From NCBI RefSeq assembly GCF_010726085.1, contig NZ_AP022560.1:6014001-6078000 (forward strand): a stretch of 64,000 nt of DNA. The letters are read 5' to 3'. Position 1 is the stretch's first letter. Each line of letters begins with the position of its first letter. Below the pieces are notes generated by a model, which ran no database searches, had not been told where the DNA came from, and saw only the letters and a list, made by a program, of their open reading frames with translations. The stretch is from Mycolicibacterium moriokaense (GTDB lineage: Bacteria; Actinomycetota; Actinomycetes; Mycobacteriales; Mycobacteriaceae). A program made the translations under genes and the position numbers. Positions 36,984 to 47,432 of the stretch are shown here, piece by piece.

Positions 36984-38222
36984 GTGAGCGCGTCCGGCGG
37001 ACCGCAGCTGCACCGGCGGCTCGGCACCTTCGATGCTGTGACCATCGGCCTCGGCTCGATGCTCGGCGCGGGTGTCTTCGTCGCGCTTGCGCCTGCCGCG
37101 GCGGCCGCAGGCGCCGGACTGCTCATCGGTCTCGGTGTCGCAGCCGTCGTCGCGTACTGCAACGCCACCTCGTCGGCCCGGTTGGCCGCTCGATACCCCG
37201 AGTCCGGCGGCACCTACGTCTACGGCAGGGAACGTCTCGGCGAGTTCTGGGGCTACACCGCGGGGTGGAGCTTCGTCGTCGGCAAGACCGCGTCCTGCGC
37301 CGCGATGGCGCTGACGGTCGGCTACTACGTGTGGCCGTCCTGGGCGCACGCCGTGGCGGTCGCGGCGGTGGTGGCGCTGACGGTGTTGAACTACACCGGC
37401 ATTCAGAAGTCGGCCCTGCTGACGCGGGCGATCGTCGCCGTGGTTCTTGCGGTTCTCTCCGCGGTGGTGGTCGTCATCCTCGGGTTCGGTGATACGGACG
37501 TGACCCGCATCTGGACCGGAACCGCTATCTCCGCGCTGGGCGTGCTGCAGGCCGCCGGACTGCTGTTCTTTGCCTTCGCCGGTTACGCCCGCATCGCCAC
37601 CCTGGGCGAGGAGGTGCGCGATCCGGCGCGCACGATCCCGCGCGCCATTCCGATCGCGTTGACCATCGCGTTGCTGGTCTACGGCATCGTCGCCGTCGCG
37701 GTGCTGGCCGAATTGGGAAGTGACACACTAGCATCCGCGGCGGCCCCGCTCGCCGACGCGGTGGCCGCCGCAGGCTTCTCCGCCCTCGAACCCGTGGTGC
37801 GCGCAGGTGCTGCCGTGGCGGCGCTGGGTGCACTGCTGGCGCTGATCCTCGGGGTGTCCCGCACGACGCTGGCGATGGCGCGCGACCGCCACCTACCGCA
37901 CGCACTGGCCGCGGTGCACCCGCGGTTCGGCAGCCCGCACCGCGCCGAGGTCGCCGTCGGCATCGTGGTGGCGGTCGTGGCGGCAGTCGTCGACGTTCGC
38001 GCGGCGATCGGCTTCTCGTCGTTCGCGGTGCTGCTGTACTACGCGATCGCCAACGCATCGGCCTGGACGCTCGGGGGGCGAGTCATCCCGGGCATCGGAC
38101 TGGCGGGCTGCCTGCTGCTGGCGTTCACACTTCCGCTGCCCGCGGTGCTCGTGGGCTCTGGTGTGGTCGTCGTGGGCGCCGTTGCCTACGGTCTTAGGTC
38201 ATGGCGATCACCCCCTCGCTGA
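36984..38222 (+). CDS. APC-superfamily amino-acid permease
   Basis: A polytopic permease of about 412 residues with roughly twelve hydrophobic segments. The APC opening LGTFDAVTIGLGSMLGAGVF with helix-1 GSMLGAG appears near residue 14, and ARYPESGGTYVYGRERLGEF follows helix 2 near residue 70. FFAFAGYARIATLGEEVRDP is near residue 190, and TLAMARDRHLPHALA matches the APC loop near residue 294. Substrates are probably amino acids or amines. I chose GTG 36984; a TTG at 36957 would add nine residues. The last 22 bases overlap the nucleobase permease gene. Confidence 0.86.
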   Translation: MSASGGPQLHRRLGTFDAVTIGLGSMLGAGVFVALAPAAAAAGAGLLIGLGVAAVVAYCNATSSARLAARYPESGGTYVYGRERLGEFWGYTAGWSFVVGKTASCAAMALTVGYYVWPSWAHAVAVAAVVALTVLNYTGIQKSALLTRAIVAVVLAVLSAVVVVILGFGDTDVTRIWTGTAISALGVLQAAGLLFFAFAGYARIATLGEEVRDPARTIPRAIPIALTIALLVYGIVAVAVLAELGSDTLASAAAPLADAVAAAGFSALEPVVRAGAAVAALGALLALILGVSRTTLAMARDRHLPHALAAVHPRFGSPHRAEVAVGIVVAVVAAVVDVRAAIGFSSFAVLLYYAIANASAWTLGGRVIPGIGLAGCLLLAFTLPLPAVLVGSGVVVVGAVAYGLRSWRSPPR

Positions 38223-39499
38223 AATGGAAGCGAGTCGAGGCAAGTTCCGACGACGACTTCATCGTCGCACCTGACGAACGGCTGGACTGGTTCCGCACCA
38301 TCGGCATCGGCGCACAGCATGTCGTCGCGATGTTCGGCGCCACCTTCCTGGTGCCGGTGCTCACCGGCTTCCCACCCGCGACCACGCTGCTGTTCTCGGG
38401 TGTCGGCACGGCGTTGTTCCTGCTGATCACCGGGAACCGGCTGCCCAGCTATCTCGGCTCGAGCTTCTCGGTGATCGCCCCGGTCACTGCGGCCGTCGCG
38501 TCGAACGGCACCGGCAGCGCACTGGGCGGTCTGGTGGCGGTCGGTCTCACGCTGATCGTCATCGGCGCGGTCGTACATCTGGTCGGCACCCACTGGATCG
38601 ACGTAACGCTGCCGCCGGTGGTCACAGGCGCGATCGTCGCCCTCATCGGGTTCAACCTCGCGCCCGCGGCGAAGGCGAACTTCGACAAGGGCCCCCTCGT
38701 CGGGATCGTCACCCTGGTGATCCTGGTGGCGACGCTGGCGTTCTTCCGCGGCATAATCGGCCGCCTGGCGATCTTCCTCGCCGTGGTCGCCGGTTACGTA
38801 CTGGCGCTGATCCTCGGCGAGGTCGACACCTCCGGCATCGCCGCGGCACCGTGGCTCGGCCTGCCCGAGTTCCAGACCCCGACGTTCACGCTCGCGGTGC
38901 TACCGATGTTCCTGCCCGCCGTCATCGCGCTGGTCGCCGAGAACATCGGACATGTGAAGTCGGTCGGTCAGATGACCGACACCGATGTCGACCCGGTGAT
39001 GGGCCGTGCACTGGCCGCCGACGGGGTCGCCACGACGCTGGCCGGGTTCGGCGGCGGTTCGGCGACAACCACCTACGCCGAGAACATCGGCGTCATGGCC
39101 GCCACCCGGGTCTATTCGACGGCGGCGTACTGGGTGGCCGCGGCGGTCGCGATCCTGCTGTCTCTGTGCCCCAAGGTGGGCGCGGCGATCTCGGCCATCC
39201 CCGCGGGTGTGCTCGGCGGCGCGACGGTCGTGCTCTACGGGTTGGTCGGCATCCTCGGCGTTCGGATCTGGCTGACGAATCGTGTGGACTTCGCCAAACC
39301 CCTCAACCAGATGACCGCGGCCATCCCGTTGATCATCGGCATCGCCGACTTCACCTGGCATGCAGGCAATCTGACGTTCACGGGTATCGCGCTGGGGTCG
39401 ATCGCCGCCCTGGTGGTCTACCACGGCATGCGGCTGCTGGGTCTGCGTCCGGCTAGGGAGCGCTCCGATGCCGCTGATCCCACAGCGGAACACCGTTGA
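38201..39499 (+). CDS. uracil/xanthine (NCS2) permease
   Basis: A 432-residue nucleobase:cation symporter-2 protein with about fourteen hydrophobic segments. Family features are GAQHVVAMFGATFLVPVLTG in helix 1 (about residues 38-57), SFSVIAPV in helix 3, the LVAENIGHVKSVGQMT Glu-containing segment (about 245-260), and GFGGGSATTTYAENIGV (about 284-300), where transport residues sit in the family. Uracil is the likely substrate because of the AENIGH and TYAENIG pattern, but xanthine or urate cannot be excluded. It overlaps the APC permease start-to-end by 22 bases and the convergent M28 gene by 47 bases. Confidence 0.9.
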   Translation: MAITPSLKWKRVEASSDDDFIVAPDERLDWFRTIGIGAQHVVAMFGATFLVPVLTGFPPATTLLFSGVGTALFLLITGNRLPSYLGSSFSVIAPVTAAVASNGTGSALGGLVAVGLTLIVIGAVVHLVGTHWIDVTLPPVVTGAIVALIGFNLAPAAKANFDKGPLVGIVTLVILVATLAFFRGIIGRLAIFLAVVAGYVLALILGEVDTSGIAAAPWLGLPEFQTPTFTLAVLPMFLPAVIALVAENIGHVKSVGQMTDTDVDPVMGRALAADGVATTLAGFGGGSATTTYAENIGVMAATRVYSTAAYWVAAAVAILLSLCPKVGAAISAIPAGVLGGATVVLYGLVGILGVRIWLTNRVDFAKPLNQMTAAIPLIIGIADFTWHAGNLTFTGIALGSIAALVVYHGMRLLGLRPARERSDAADPTAEHR

Positions 39500-40928
39500 C
39501 GCCCTCCACCGACTGCGCGTAGGTGCCGACCGCGAACGCCGCCGCCGATCCCATCACCGCCAGTGCGTCTCGGTTGATGTTGTCGATCGTGTCGCGCGGC
39601 GTGCGGTAGTTGGGGTCGTAGGGCACACCCGCCCGGCCACCCCAAAGCCGTGCCTGTACTTCGGTTTTCAACTGCGATCCCCCCGTGGTCAGTCCTCCCA
39701 CAGGAATGCCGACGGACATGAGGGGGTAGTAGTCGGTGTAGCGGGTCAGCGGCATGTCGGCGGGCCGCACCCCCGCGGAGTTGAGATATGCCGCCAGAGT
39801 CCGTTCGATACCCGCCGAGCCATCGGGTACGGACTGCACCGGGATCTCGGGATTGGGCTGGGCCGACTGGTCGCCGTCGTAGGTGAAGTACCCGGCGTTC
39901 GGCGAGCCGATCATGTCGAGGTTTAGATAGAGCGCGATCTCGTCGAGTTGTCCACCCTGCAGTCCGCGAATGTACTTCGTGGGCCCCTGCAGCGAGTTCT
40001 CCTCCGATCCCCACAGCGCGAATCGCACGGCGTTGTGGATCTGCGGTGACGAACCGAGCGCCACCGCGGTCTCCAGCAGCGCGGCGACCCCGGAGCCGTC
40101 GTCGTTGATGCCGAGGCTGGCAGCCGAACTGTCGAGGTGGGCGCCGACCATCACCACGTTGCGGGTATCGCCGGACTTCGTTTGCGCCAGCACATTTCGC
40201 GTCTTCTTCATCACCGGCTTGCGGTCCAGTACCAGCTTCACCGGCGCGTTGGTGCGGCGCAGCGCCGCGTTGGCGTCGGTGCCGATCACGCCGACGGGGA
40301 TGGTGAGCCTCTGGTAGTAGCCCGGCGTGAAGAGGCCGGGTGGGCTGCCTGCGCCGGGGCGTGGTGCACTGACGACGAGCAGTCCCACGGCGCCCTTGTC
40401 GACGGCGGCATTCTGCTTGTCGACGACCGAACAGCCGGTGTCGTCGACGACGGCGATCGCGCCCTTCACCGACACCGTGCCGTAGTCGGCGGAGCGGCAG
40501 CCCGCCGCCGTCTTCTGCGGTCGCAGCGTCACCGCGTTGAGTCCCTCCCGCGGCGTCGTGATGAGCAGGGAGGCCTGGTCCACCTTGAAATTGCGGTCGC
40601 CGATCGTGAGTTGGGGGTTGCCGCCCTCGGTGCGGTCGAGCACCTCGAACTCCGGAGTCTGGACGTCAAAACCCTTGCCCTGCAGGACGCGTGTGACGTA
40701 GTCGATGCTGGCGTCGTATCCGGGGGTGCCGCTGGCCCTGGTGCCGTCGTTCGCGTCGGCGATCTTCTGCAGTTCCTGCAGGTGGGTGTACATGCCGTCG
40801 ATACCGACCTTGCCGGCGAGCTCGGACCCCAGATCCGTTGATGGGCCTGCGGATTCCGACGACGAGCATGACGTCAGCACCGCGAGGACCGCGCCGAGCG
40901 CCCCCCACTTCATCAGGCGTCGAATCAT
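39453..40928 (-). CDS. M28-family lipoprotein peptidase paralog, zinc ligand altered
   Basis: A 491-residue lipoprotein: signal peptide with lipobox VLTSC (Cys21), inserted PA domain (about residues 110-240), and an M28 aminopeptidase fold. Metal-ligand motifs GAHLDS, NDDGSG, WGSEEN and LNLDMIGSP are kept. The last ligand position, NYHKESDTIDN in the upstream paralog, reads NYRTPRDTIDN here, so His is replaced by Arg (codon CGC). One zinc site is therefore probably damaged. The ATG at 40928 overlaps the upstream paralog stop by four bases, inside a perfect 14-base palindrome (40921-40934). It may be a binding protein or regulator rather than an active enzyme. Confidence 0.88.
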   Translation of the reverse strand: MIRRLMKWGALGAVLAVLTSCSSSESAGPSTDLGSELAGKVGIDGMYTHLQELQKIADANDGTRASGTPGYDASIDYVTRVLQGKGFDVQTPEFEVLDRTEGGNPQLTIGDRNFKVDQASLLITTPREGLNAVTLRPQKTAAGCRSADYGTVSVKGAIAVVDDTGCSVVDKQNAAVDKGAVGLLVVSAPRPGAGSPPGLFTPGYYQRLTIPVGVIGTDANAALRRTNAPVKLVLDRKPVMKKTRNVLAQTKSGDTRNVVMVGAHLDSSAASLGINDDGSGVAALLETAVALGSSPQIHNAVRFALWGSEENSLQGPTKYIRGLQGGQLDEIALYLNLDMIGSPNAGYFTYDGDQSAQPNPEIPVQSVPDGSAGIERTLAAYLNSAGVRPADMPLTRYTDYYPLMSVGIPVGGLTTGGSQLKTEVQARLWGGRAGVPYDPNYRTPRDTIDNINRDALAVMGSAAAFAVGTYAQSVEGVNGVPLWDQRHRSAP

Positions 40929-42439
40929 GATTCGATGACGTGACGGGTGCGGTCCTCGCGGATCGGCACGCCGTTGCGGCCACGCTGATCCTGTGCGTAG
41001 ATGGCGACGGCGTATGCCGCGCCGCGACCGTTGATCTCGAGCGCGGTTTCGTTGACGTTGTCGATCGTGTCGGATTCCTTGTGATAGTTCGGGTCGAACG
41101 GCTGGCCCGCCTTGCCGCCCCACCGCTCGGCCTGTTCGATCGTCATCTTCTCCTCGGCACCGGTGAACAGACCACCCGCTGCGACGCCGGCCAGCGTGAA
41201 GCTGCTGAAGTCCGAACGCCCTTCGAATTGGACGTCCTCGGGGTCCTTGCCCTCGCGCTTGAGAAAGGCCACGAGTGTGCGTTCGATGCCTGCCGACCCT
41301 TCGGGTATGCGCGGCGCCTCCATTTCCGGGTCCGGCTCGTCGGACTGATCGCCGTCGATGGTGAAGTAGCCGGGGTTGGGTGAAGCGATCATGTCGAAGT
41401 TCAGGTAGAGCGCGATGTCCTTGAGCTCGTCGATGTCCAGCGACGCCACGTAGTCGTTCGATCCGAGCAACCCGAGTTCCTCGGCACCCCAGAACCCGAA
41501 CCGCACCGCGTATTTGACATCCGGTGTGGGCCCCAGCTGCAGGGCCGTCTCCAGCACCGCCGCCACTCCGGAGCCGTTGTCGTTGATCCCCGGTCCCTCC
41601 GCGACGCTGTCGAGGTGCGCACCCGTCATCACGACGTCGGACGTGGAGCCCGTCTTCGTCTGCGCGATCACGTTGCGGGTGCGCTCGACGCGCACGCCCG
41701 CGTTGAGTTTGATGGTGGTGGGTCCGGGGGCCGCGCGTAGCCGCTCACCGGACTCCTTCGTGACGCCGATGACCGGGATCTTCACCTCGGTGTCCTCACC
41801 GAGGGTGCCCCCCATCTCATCGCCGTCGACGTTGTTGGCGACGATCAACGCGACCGCGCCGCGTGCTGCGGCCGCCTCCTGCTTATCGCTGAACGGGCAC
41901 TTCCCACGGTCGACCAGCACGACCGCGCCCTTGACCGGGAGGCCGTCGTAATCGGACACCGTGCAGCCCGGCGAATCCTCGACGCGGGCGGGCACCAGGT
42001 CACCTGTCACACCGTTGGGGCCGGTGCCGATGGTGTATTCCAGCGGGAAGGCCTCAACCTTGGCTTCGCCGACCGTGAGGGCCGGCTTGTCGGAATACGG
42101 GAGGTGCACTTCGAACTCGGGGGTCTGCACGTCGAAACCCTTGTCGCGCAGTGTGTTCGCCACGTAGTCGACGCTCGCGTCGTAGCCGGGGGTGCCGAGC
42201 GCCCGGTTACCCCCGTGCTCGTCGGCGATCTCCTGCAGCTTTCTGATGTGCACCATCATCGCGTCCTTGGTCACCGCCTGTGACACCTTCTCCGCGAAGG
42301 CTGTCGCGGCAGGGCTGGGACCCGCGGGCGTCGACGGTGACTCGGTCGGCCCGGGTCGCGTCTCGCGACCGCAGCCGGCCAGCACCAGAACGGCGGCCAA
42401 GCTCAGCGCAGCGACCCTCGACAACGTTTTGCGAAACAT
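40925..42439 (-). CDS. lpqL: M28-family lipoprotein aminopeptidase LpqL
   Basis: A 504-residue lipoprotein anchored through the lipobox VLAGC (Cys23). A PA domain (about residues 130-250) is inserted before and within the M28 fold. All zinc-ligand motifs are present: TGAHLDSVA, INDNGSGVA, WGAEELGLLG, LNFDMIASP, and NYHKESDTIDN with the last His. These enzymes are Zn-dependent aminopeptidases acting in the periplasm or at the surface. It corresponds to LpqL (Rv0418). ATG 42439 was chosen for its signal peptide; an upstream extension to 42583 lies in the broken SGNH gene. It is coupled by ATGA to the altered paralog downstream. Confidence 0.9.
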   Translation of the reverse strand: MFRKTLSRVAALSLAAVLVLAGCGRETRPGPTESPSTPAGPSPAATAFAEKVSQAVTKDAMMVHIRKLQEIADEHGGNRALGTPGYDASVDYVANTLRDKGFDVQTPEFEVHLPYSDKPALTVGEAKVEAFPLEYTIGTGPNGVTGDLVPARVEDSPGCTVSDYDGLPVKGAVVLVDRGKCPFSDKQEAAAARGAVALIVANNVDGDEMGGTLGEDTEVKIPVIGVTKESGERLRAAPGPTTIKLNAGVRVERTRNVIAQTKTGSTSDVVMTGAHLDSVAEGPGINDNGSGVAAVLETALQLGPTPDVKYAVRFGFWGAEELGLLGSNDYVASLDIDELKDIALYLNFDMIASPNPGYFTIDGDQSDEPDPEMEAPRIPEGSAGIERTLVAFLKREGKDPEDVQFEGRSDFSSFTLAGVAAGGLFTGAEEKMTIEQAERWGGKAGQPFDPNYHKESDTIDNVNETALEINGRGAAYAVAIYAQDQRGRNGVPIREDRTRHVIES

Positions 42440-42450
42440 CGCCCACCACG

Positions 42451-43186
42451 TTAGCCCGAGCCGGCGCCGCAGCGCCCCGACACCTGCGCGACAACCAGAT
42501 CGGCGACCATCCGCATGCCGAGTGCGTTCGGGTGCAGCGGCGCGGGACGCCCGGGCAGCGGCAGACCGAATCGGGTGGTCCACGGCTCGGCCGACCAGCC
42601 ATGGTGGGCGGTGCTGTGCCTTGCCGCCCCGACCAGCTCACAGCCGGTGTCCGCAGCGGCCTCGGCGGTGGACCGGGCCAGCTCGTCGGCCACGCGGCGC
42701 CCCGTCTCGGCGTCGGAGTCGGACAGCGGCCGTGCGGGGGTTCCGGGCGGGGGCAGCAGCGTCAGGTAATCGACGAACAACACCCGGGCCGCGGGTGCAC
42801 GGGTACGCACGGCGCGTCCGACGTCTCTCAGCGCATCCGCGACCTCGGCCAGAGCACGATCGATCGTGGCGGTGTCGAACCGGCCGCCGAGCACCGGCAG
42901 GGCACGCAGGACCCGCGGTAGCCCCGCCGCGAACAGCAGCGGCACGTAGCCGACGTCGTTGCCGCCGATGGTCACCGTGACCAGATCCTCGGTCCCGTCG
43001 AGCGCCCCGATCTGCGGTGGTGGCCCCGGAGTACGTCACGTCGACGAGTTCGAGCCCCAACCGCTCTGCCACCAGATGCGGATAGTTGCGCGCCGAACGA
43101 CCCGCGAAGAACGGTGAGCCGTCGGCGCGCGGCCGGATACCCGGTCCGGCAGCCATCGAACTGCCGAGTGCCACATACCGTTTCAT
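42451..43186 (-). pseudogene. SGNH/GDSL hydrolase, frameshifted with an apparent internal deletion
   Basis: The N-terminal part from ATG 43186 has a block-I-like YVALGSSMAAGPGI (Ser nucleophile) and continues to VTYSGATTA. The C-terminal part, in another frame ending at 42451, has VTIGGNDVGYVPLL (the GxND block) and LHPNALGMRMVADLV (the D/N-x-x-H-like block). The two frames meet at 43010-43026, where the sequence GGGGCCACCACCGCAG can be read as SGATTA in one frame and as PPPQIG in the other. Homologs usually have about a dozen residues between these motifs. A short repeat-mediated deletion with frame change explains both. It lies between lpqL and thiG on the same strand. Confidence 0.8.
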
Positions 43187-43190
43187 CGGG

Positions 43191-44135
<945 letters not shown>

Positions 44136-44139
<4 letters not shown>

Positions 44140-45200
44140 CGCGCTCCCACCAGATCAGCTTCGGCCAACGGCACACCGTTGAGCTCACCGACGATTGCCT
44201 CCGCCGTCCACGGCGCCAACAGAAATCCGTTGCGGCCGTGCCCGCCCGCGACCAGTGTGCGCTCGTCGAGCCGGCCGACGACGGGCAGTCCGTCCGGGGT
44301 CATCGGACGCAGCCCGGCTGCGCATTCGGCGAATTCGTACTCGCCGAGTGAGGGCATCACGGTGCAGGCGTCGTCGAGCAGTTCACGGACCCCGGTGACG
44401 GCGGGAGCGGTGTCCCGACCGTGTTCGTACTGCGTGGCGCCGACCACCACACCGTCGTGGCGCGGCACCAGGTACACCTGGCGGCCGTGCACTCGGGCGC
44501 GAATCACGCGCTGCGGCACCGGCATACATCCCCGGCGCCAACGCAGCCGGAGCACCTCACCCTTCACCGGACGGATCGGGAGTCCGGGCCACAGCGAGGG
44601 AGCATCGATGCCGTTGGCGATCACCACGACGTCGGCGCGCACCTGCGCCAGCTTGCCGACCGGTGGCGCCCAACCGACCCCGAGCCGTTCACACTCCGCG
44701 ACAAGCGCGTCGACGAGCATCCGGTTGTCCACCGCCAGTTCGGTTTCGGCGCGGAAGCCGTGCCGAATACCCTGTGCGAGCAGTGGTTCGATCTCGCGCG
44801 CGGCGGTGGTCAGCGCGACGGGGTGGCCCTGTGCGGCCAACCACTCCCCGACGGTCTTCAGGTCGGCGGCGTCGGCTCTGTCGACGGCGACGACCAGCGA
44901 TTCGCGCGCGGTGACGACGGCCTCGGGAAGTCCGTCGAGGAATGCCCCCGGCCCCTCTTGATTCCACAGGGCCAGCGATGCCAGGCCCAGTCGCAGCAGT
45001 CGTTCCTCTCCGGGCCAGCCCTCGCTGTGCGGGGCGAGCATGCCGCCCGCCACCCACGACGCGCCGTTCTCGTCGCTGCGGTGTACGTGCACCGACCAAC
45101 CGTCGAGCGCCGCCCGCCGGGCCACCGACAGCCCGATGACGCCGCCGCCGACGACGGCGACGGTGCCCTTGGCCCGCGCGCCCGTTGCGCCTGAGTCCAC
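44136..45200 (-). CDS. thiO: glycine oxidase ThiO
   Basis: A 354-residue DAAO-family FAD oxidase that supplies iminoglycine for thiazole synthesis. The FAD fingerprint VAVVGGGVIGLSVARRA lies near residue 13, then WVAGGMLAPHSEGW, KGEVLRLRW near residue 225, and the C-terminal GHGRNGFLLAPWTAE. I set the start at GTG 45200, just after the riboswitch-borne AAGGGAGGGG. The longer frame reading MPAKGGV begins inside the conserved riboswitch core and is not a credible start. The stop overlaps thiS by four bases. Confidence 0.92.
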
Positions 45201-45204
45201 TACC

Positions 45205-45294
45205 CCTCCCTTCGCCGGCATGACCCGGATCAGGTGCGACGGTAAGGGCAGGGCGTGCCCACTCTCAGTCCCCGGTCCCGGGACTCCCGTGTCA
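45205..45294 (-). promoter_or_regulatory. TPP riboswitch of thiO-thiS-thiG
   Basis: Read on the minus strand, the conserved blocks appear in order: ACACGGGAGTCCC at the 5' end (45293-45281), GGACTGAGAGTGGGC near 45270, and CACCTGATCCGGGTCATGCC then GGCGAAGGGAGGGG at 45223-45205. The 3' AAGGGAGGGG doubles as the ribosome-binding site of the GTG at 45200, so control is probably at translation start. It begins about 14 bases after the stop of the FAD oxidoreductase gene, which may lie upstream in the same transcript. Confidence 0.93.
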
Positions 45295-45307
45295 GCTTCC
45301 CAGACTA

Positions 45308-46681
45308 CTAGGACGGGGTCAGCACCTCCGCTTCCTGCAGCGCCGTCGGGCGCCGCCGGTGCATGGCCGTACGCAGCAGCATCCGCGGGCGCAGCAGCCG
45401 CGCGGGGGGATCGATCAGCCCCACCACCCGCAGGAACTGCCCGGCGACGTCGACGTCGTACTCCCCGGCCGCCTGCAGCCGATCGGCGTAGGCGTTCGTC
45501 AGCCGCACCGCCAACGACCGGCGCCCCTCGATCTCCGGCAGATTGAGGTCGGCGCCCGCCGCGAACTGCCAGGCGACCCCGATGGGTTTGGCCGCCGCAC
45601 GGAAGTAGCGGCGCGGCAGGTCGATCGGACCGTTCTGCAGACACCGGTCGAGCGCCTCGGCCTGCAGCAGCGCCACCGTCATGCCCTGCCCGTAGATCGG
45701 GTTGAAGCTGCACATCGCGTCCCCGAGAACCACCAGGCCGTCGGGGAACCGGCGCAGCTTGTCGTACCGACGCCACCGGCTCTCGGGATAGCCGAAGCGA
45801 CACGGCTCGGTGAGCGCTTCGCCGGTCGCAAGCACGTCGACCACGTGGCGGGGCGCCAGACGCGCCACGAATTCGATCACCTCATCCGGTGCGTCCGGCG
45901 GTGTGTATCCGGCGATGCCGACGAGGGTCAACATCCAGGTGTCGTTCTCGTAGCCGAGCAGCACCATGCCGTACGGCCTGCCGGGGACGGGACCGATCAG
46001 CACGGTCTTCTCGTGCAGGCTGCCCGGCGGCAGCCGAAACAGCTTGCTCGAATACGAAACCCGGACCTTGATGCTCTGCTCGGGCGGCCGGTCATAGCCC
46101 AGCGCCTCCAGCAGAGCCGGTGTGCGTGCGGCACGTCCGGTTGCGTCGACGACCAGATCGGCTTCAAGCACGTCTTCCCTGCCGCCGTCGTGCGCTTTGA
46201 CGCGCGCCCCCGTGACGCTGTTCGTATCGGCGCTCGTCGTCAGCTCGACGATGTCGTGACCGTCCAGGAGTTCCACATTGCTGAATTCCTGAAGTCGTTG
46301 CCGAACAAGGCTTTCCAGCAACGGCCGACTCGGTATGAACGACGGCGGGACGTTGGCGAAGCCGCCGGTGCGCGGAATGAGGTGGCTTCCGAATCGCAGG
46401 TACGCCTCGGACATGTCGCGGTAGTCCAGGGAAGGGACGCCCGCGGCGGTGAGGTCGTCGGCGAACCCGGGGAAGAACTCCGAGAGTGTCGCCAACCCGC
46501 GCCCCAGAAGTGCGTGACCGTGCCGCCCCTGCGGGACGCCGCGCCGGTTGTCCGCACCGTGCGGAAGCACGTCGCGTTCGACAACGGTCACCGATTCGTA
46601 GTGTTCGGCCAGCACGCGCGCAGCCACCAGCCCGCCCATGCTCGCCCCGAGTACCACTGCGTGTTTGCCGATCTTGGTCAT
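45308..46681 (-). CDS. FAD-binding oxidoreductase, monooxygenase-like
   Basis: A 457-residue flavoprotein of the p-hydroxybenzoate-hydroxylase/geranylgeranyl-reductase-like fold. The dinucleotide motif is [16 protein letters not shown] near residue 9 (a GxSxxG variant). [10 protein letters not shown] segment (DG-like) lies near residue 178, and the second FAD motif [20 protein letters not shown] lies near residue 316. It belongs to a family common in mycobacteria with unknown substrates. It sits between thiE (divergent) and the thiO riboswitch. The intergenic start region has a GCGTAG-TCGG-CTACGC hairpin (46717-46732) shared with thiE. Confidence 0.87.
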   Translation of the reverse strand: MTKIGKHAVVLGASMGGLVAARVLAEHYESVTVVERDVLPHGADNRRGVPQGRHGHALLGRGLATLSEFFPGFADDLTAAGVPSLDYRDMSEAYLRFGSHLIPRTGGFANVPPSFIPSRPLLESLVRQRLQEFSNVELLDGHDIVELTTSADTNSVTGARVKAHDGGREDVLEADLVVDATGRAARTPALLEALGYDRPPEQSIKVRVSYSSKLFRLPPGSLHEKTVLIGPVPGRPYGMVLLGYENDTWMLTLVGIAGYTPPDAPDEVIEFVARLAPRHVVDVLATGEALTEPCRFGYPESRWRRYDKLRRFPDGLVVLGDAMCSFNPIYGQGMTVALLQAEALDRCLQNGPIDLPRRYFRAAAKPIGVAWQFAAGADLNLPEIEGRRSLAVRLTNAYADRLQAAGEYDVDVAGQFLRVVGLIDPPARLLRPRMLLRTAMHRRRPTALQEAEVLTPS

Positions 46682-46763
46682 ACCCAGACCATCCCGAGGC
46701 TGCCGCGGCGCAGATAGCGTAGTCGGCTACGCCAATCCCCGACCCGGTCGCTACCGTCGCGGT

Positions 46764-47432
46764 GTGCAACCCCGTGAACGCCTGGCGACCGCGTCGCTCT
46801 ACCTGTGTACCGACGCCCGTCGTGAGCGTGGTGACCTCGCCGAGTTCGCCGAGGCGGCGCTGGCCGGCGGCGTCGACATCATCCAGTTACGCGACAAGGG
46901 CTCGCCGGGTGAGCAGCAGTACGGTCCCCTCGAGGCGCGCGAAGAACTCGAGGCGCTGGCCGTCCTCGCCGATGCGGCGCGGCGCCACGGCGCGCTGCTG
47001 GCGGTGAACGACAGGGCGGACATCGCACTGGCCGCGGACGCCGACATGCTGCACCTCGGCCAGGACGACCTGCCGCTCACAGTCGCGCGCCGAATCATCG
47101 GTTCGGGCCCGGTGATCGGCCGGTCCACCCACGACGAGGCCCAGGTCGCCTCGGCGATCAGCGAGGACGTCGACTACTTCTGTGTGGGGCCCTGCTGGCC
47201 CACGCCCACAAAGCCCGGCCGGCCGGCGCCCGGCCTCGACCTGGTGCGCACGGCGGCGCAGTCGGCAACGGAGAAGCCCTGGTTCGCCATCGGCGGGATC
47301 GATGCGGCGCGGCTGCCCGAGGTGGTCGCGGCCGGGGCGCGCCGGGTCGTCGTGGTGCGCGCGATCACCGCCGCCGACGATCCGCAAGCGGCGGCGCGGT
47401 TGTTGAAGGACGAGCTCAGAGCCGCTTGTTGA
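46764..47432 (+). CDS. thiE: thiamine-phosphate synthase
   Basis: A 222-residue TIM-barrel enzyme joining HMP-PP and thiazole phosphate into thiamine phosphate. Motifs are the [13 protein letters not shown] opening, the diphosphate-binding [12 protein letters not shown] (about residues 34-45), [27 protein letters not shown] near residue 139, and WFAIGGID near residue 173. GTG 46764 gives the same 222-residue length as M. tuberculosis ThiE. No TPP riboswitch was found before it, unlike thiC and thiO. The last 17 bases overlap the convergent mutT3 gene. Confidence 0.93.
   Translation: MQPRERLATASLYLCTDARRERGDLAEFAEAALAGGVDIIQLRDKGSPGEQQYGPLEAREELEALAVLADAARRHGALLAVNDRADIALAADADMLHLGQDDLPLTVARRIIGSGPVIGRSTHDEAQVASAISEDVDYFCVGPCWPTPTKPGRPAPGLDLVRTAAQSATEKPWFAIGGIDAARLPEVVAAGARRVVVVRAITAADDPQAAARLLKDELRAAC

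Noticed and set aside
46682..46763. Possible third TPP riboswitch before thiE
   Set aside because: The gap is too short and lacks the CTGAGA and ACCTGA blocks; only a small hairpin is present.
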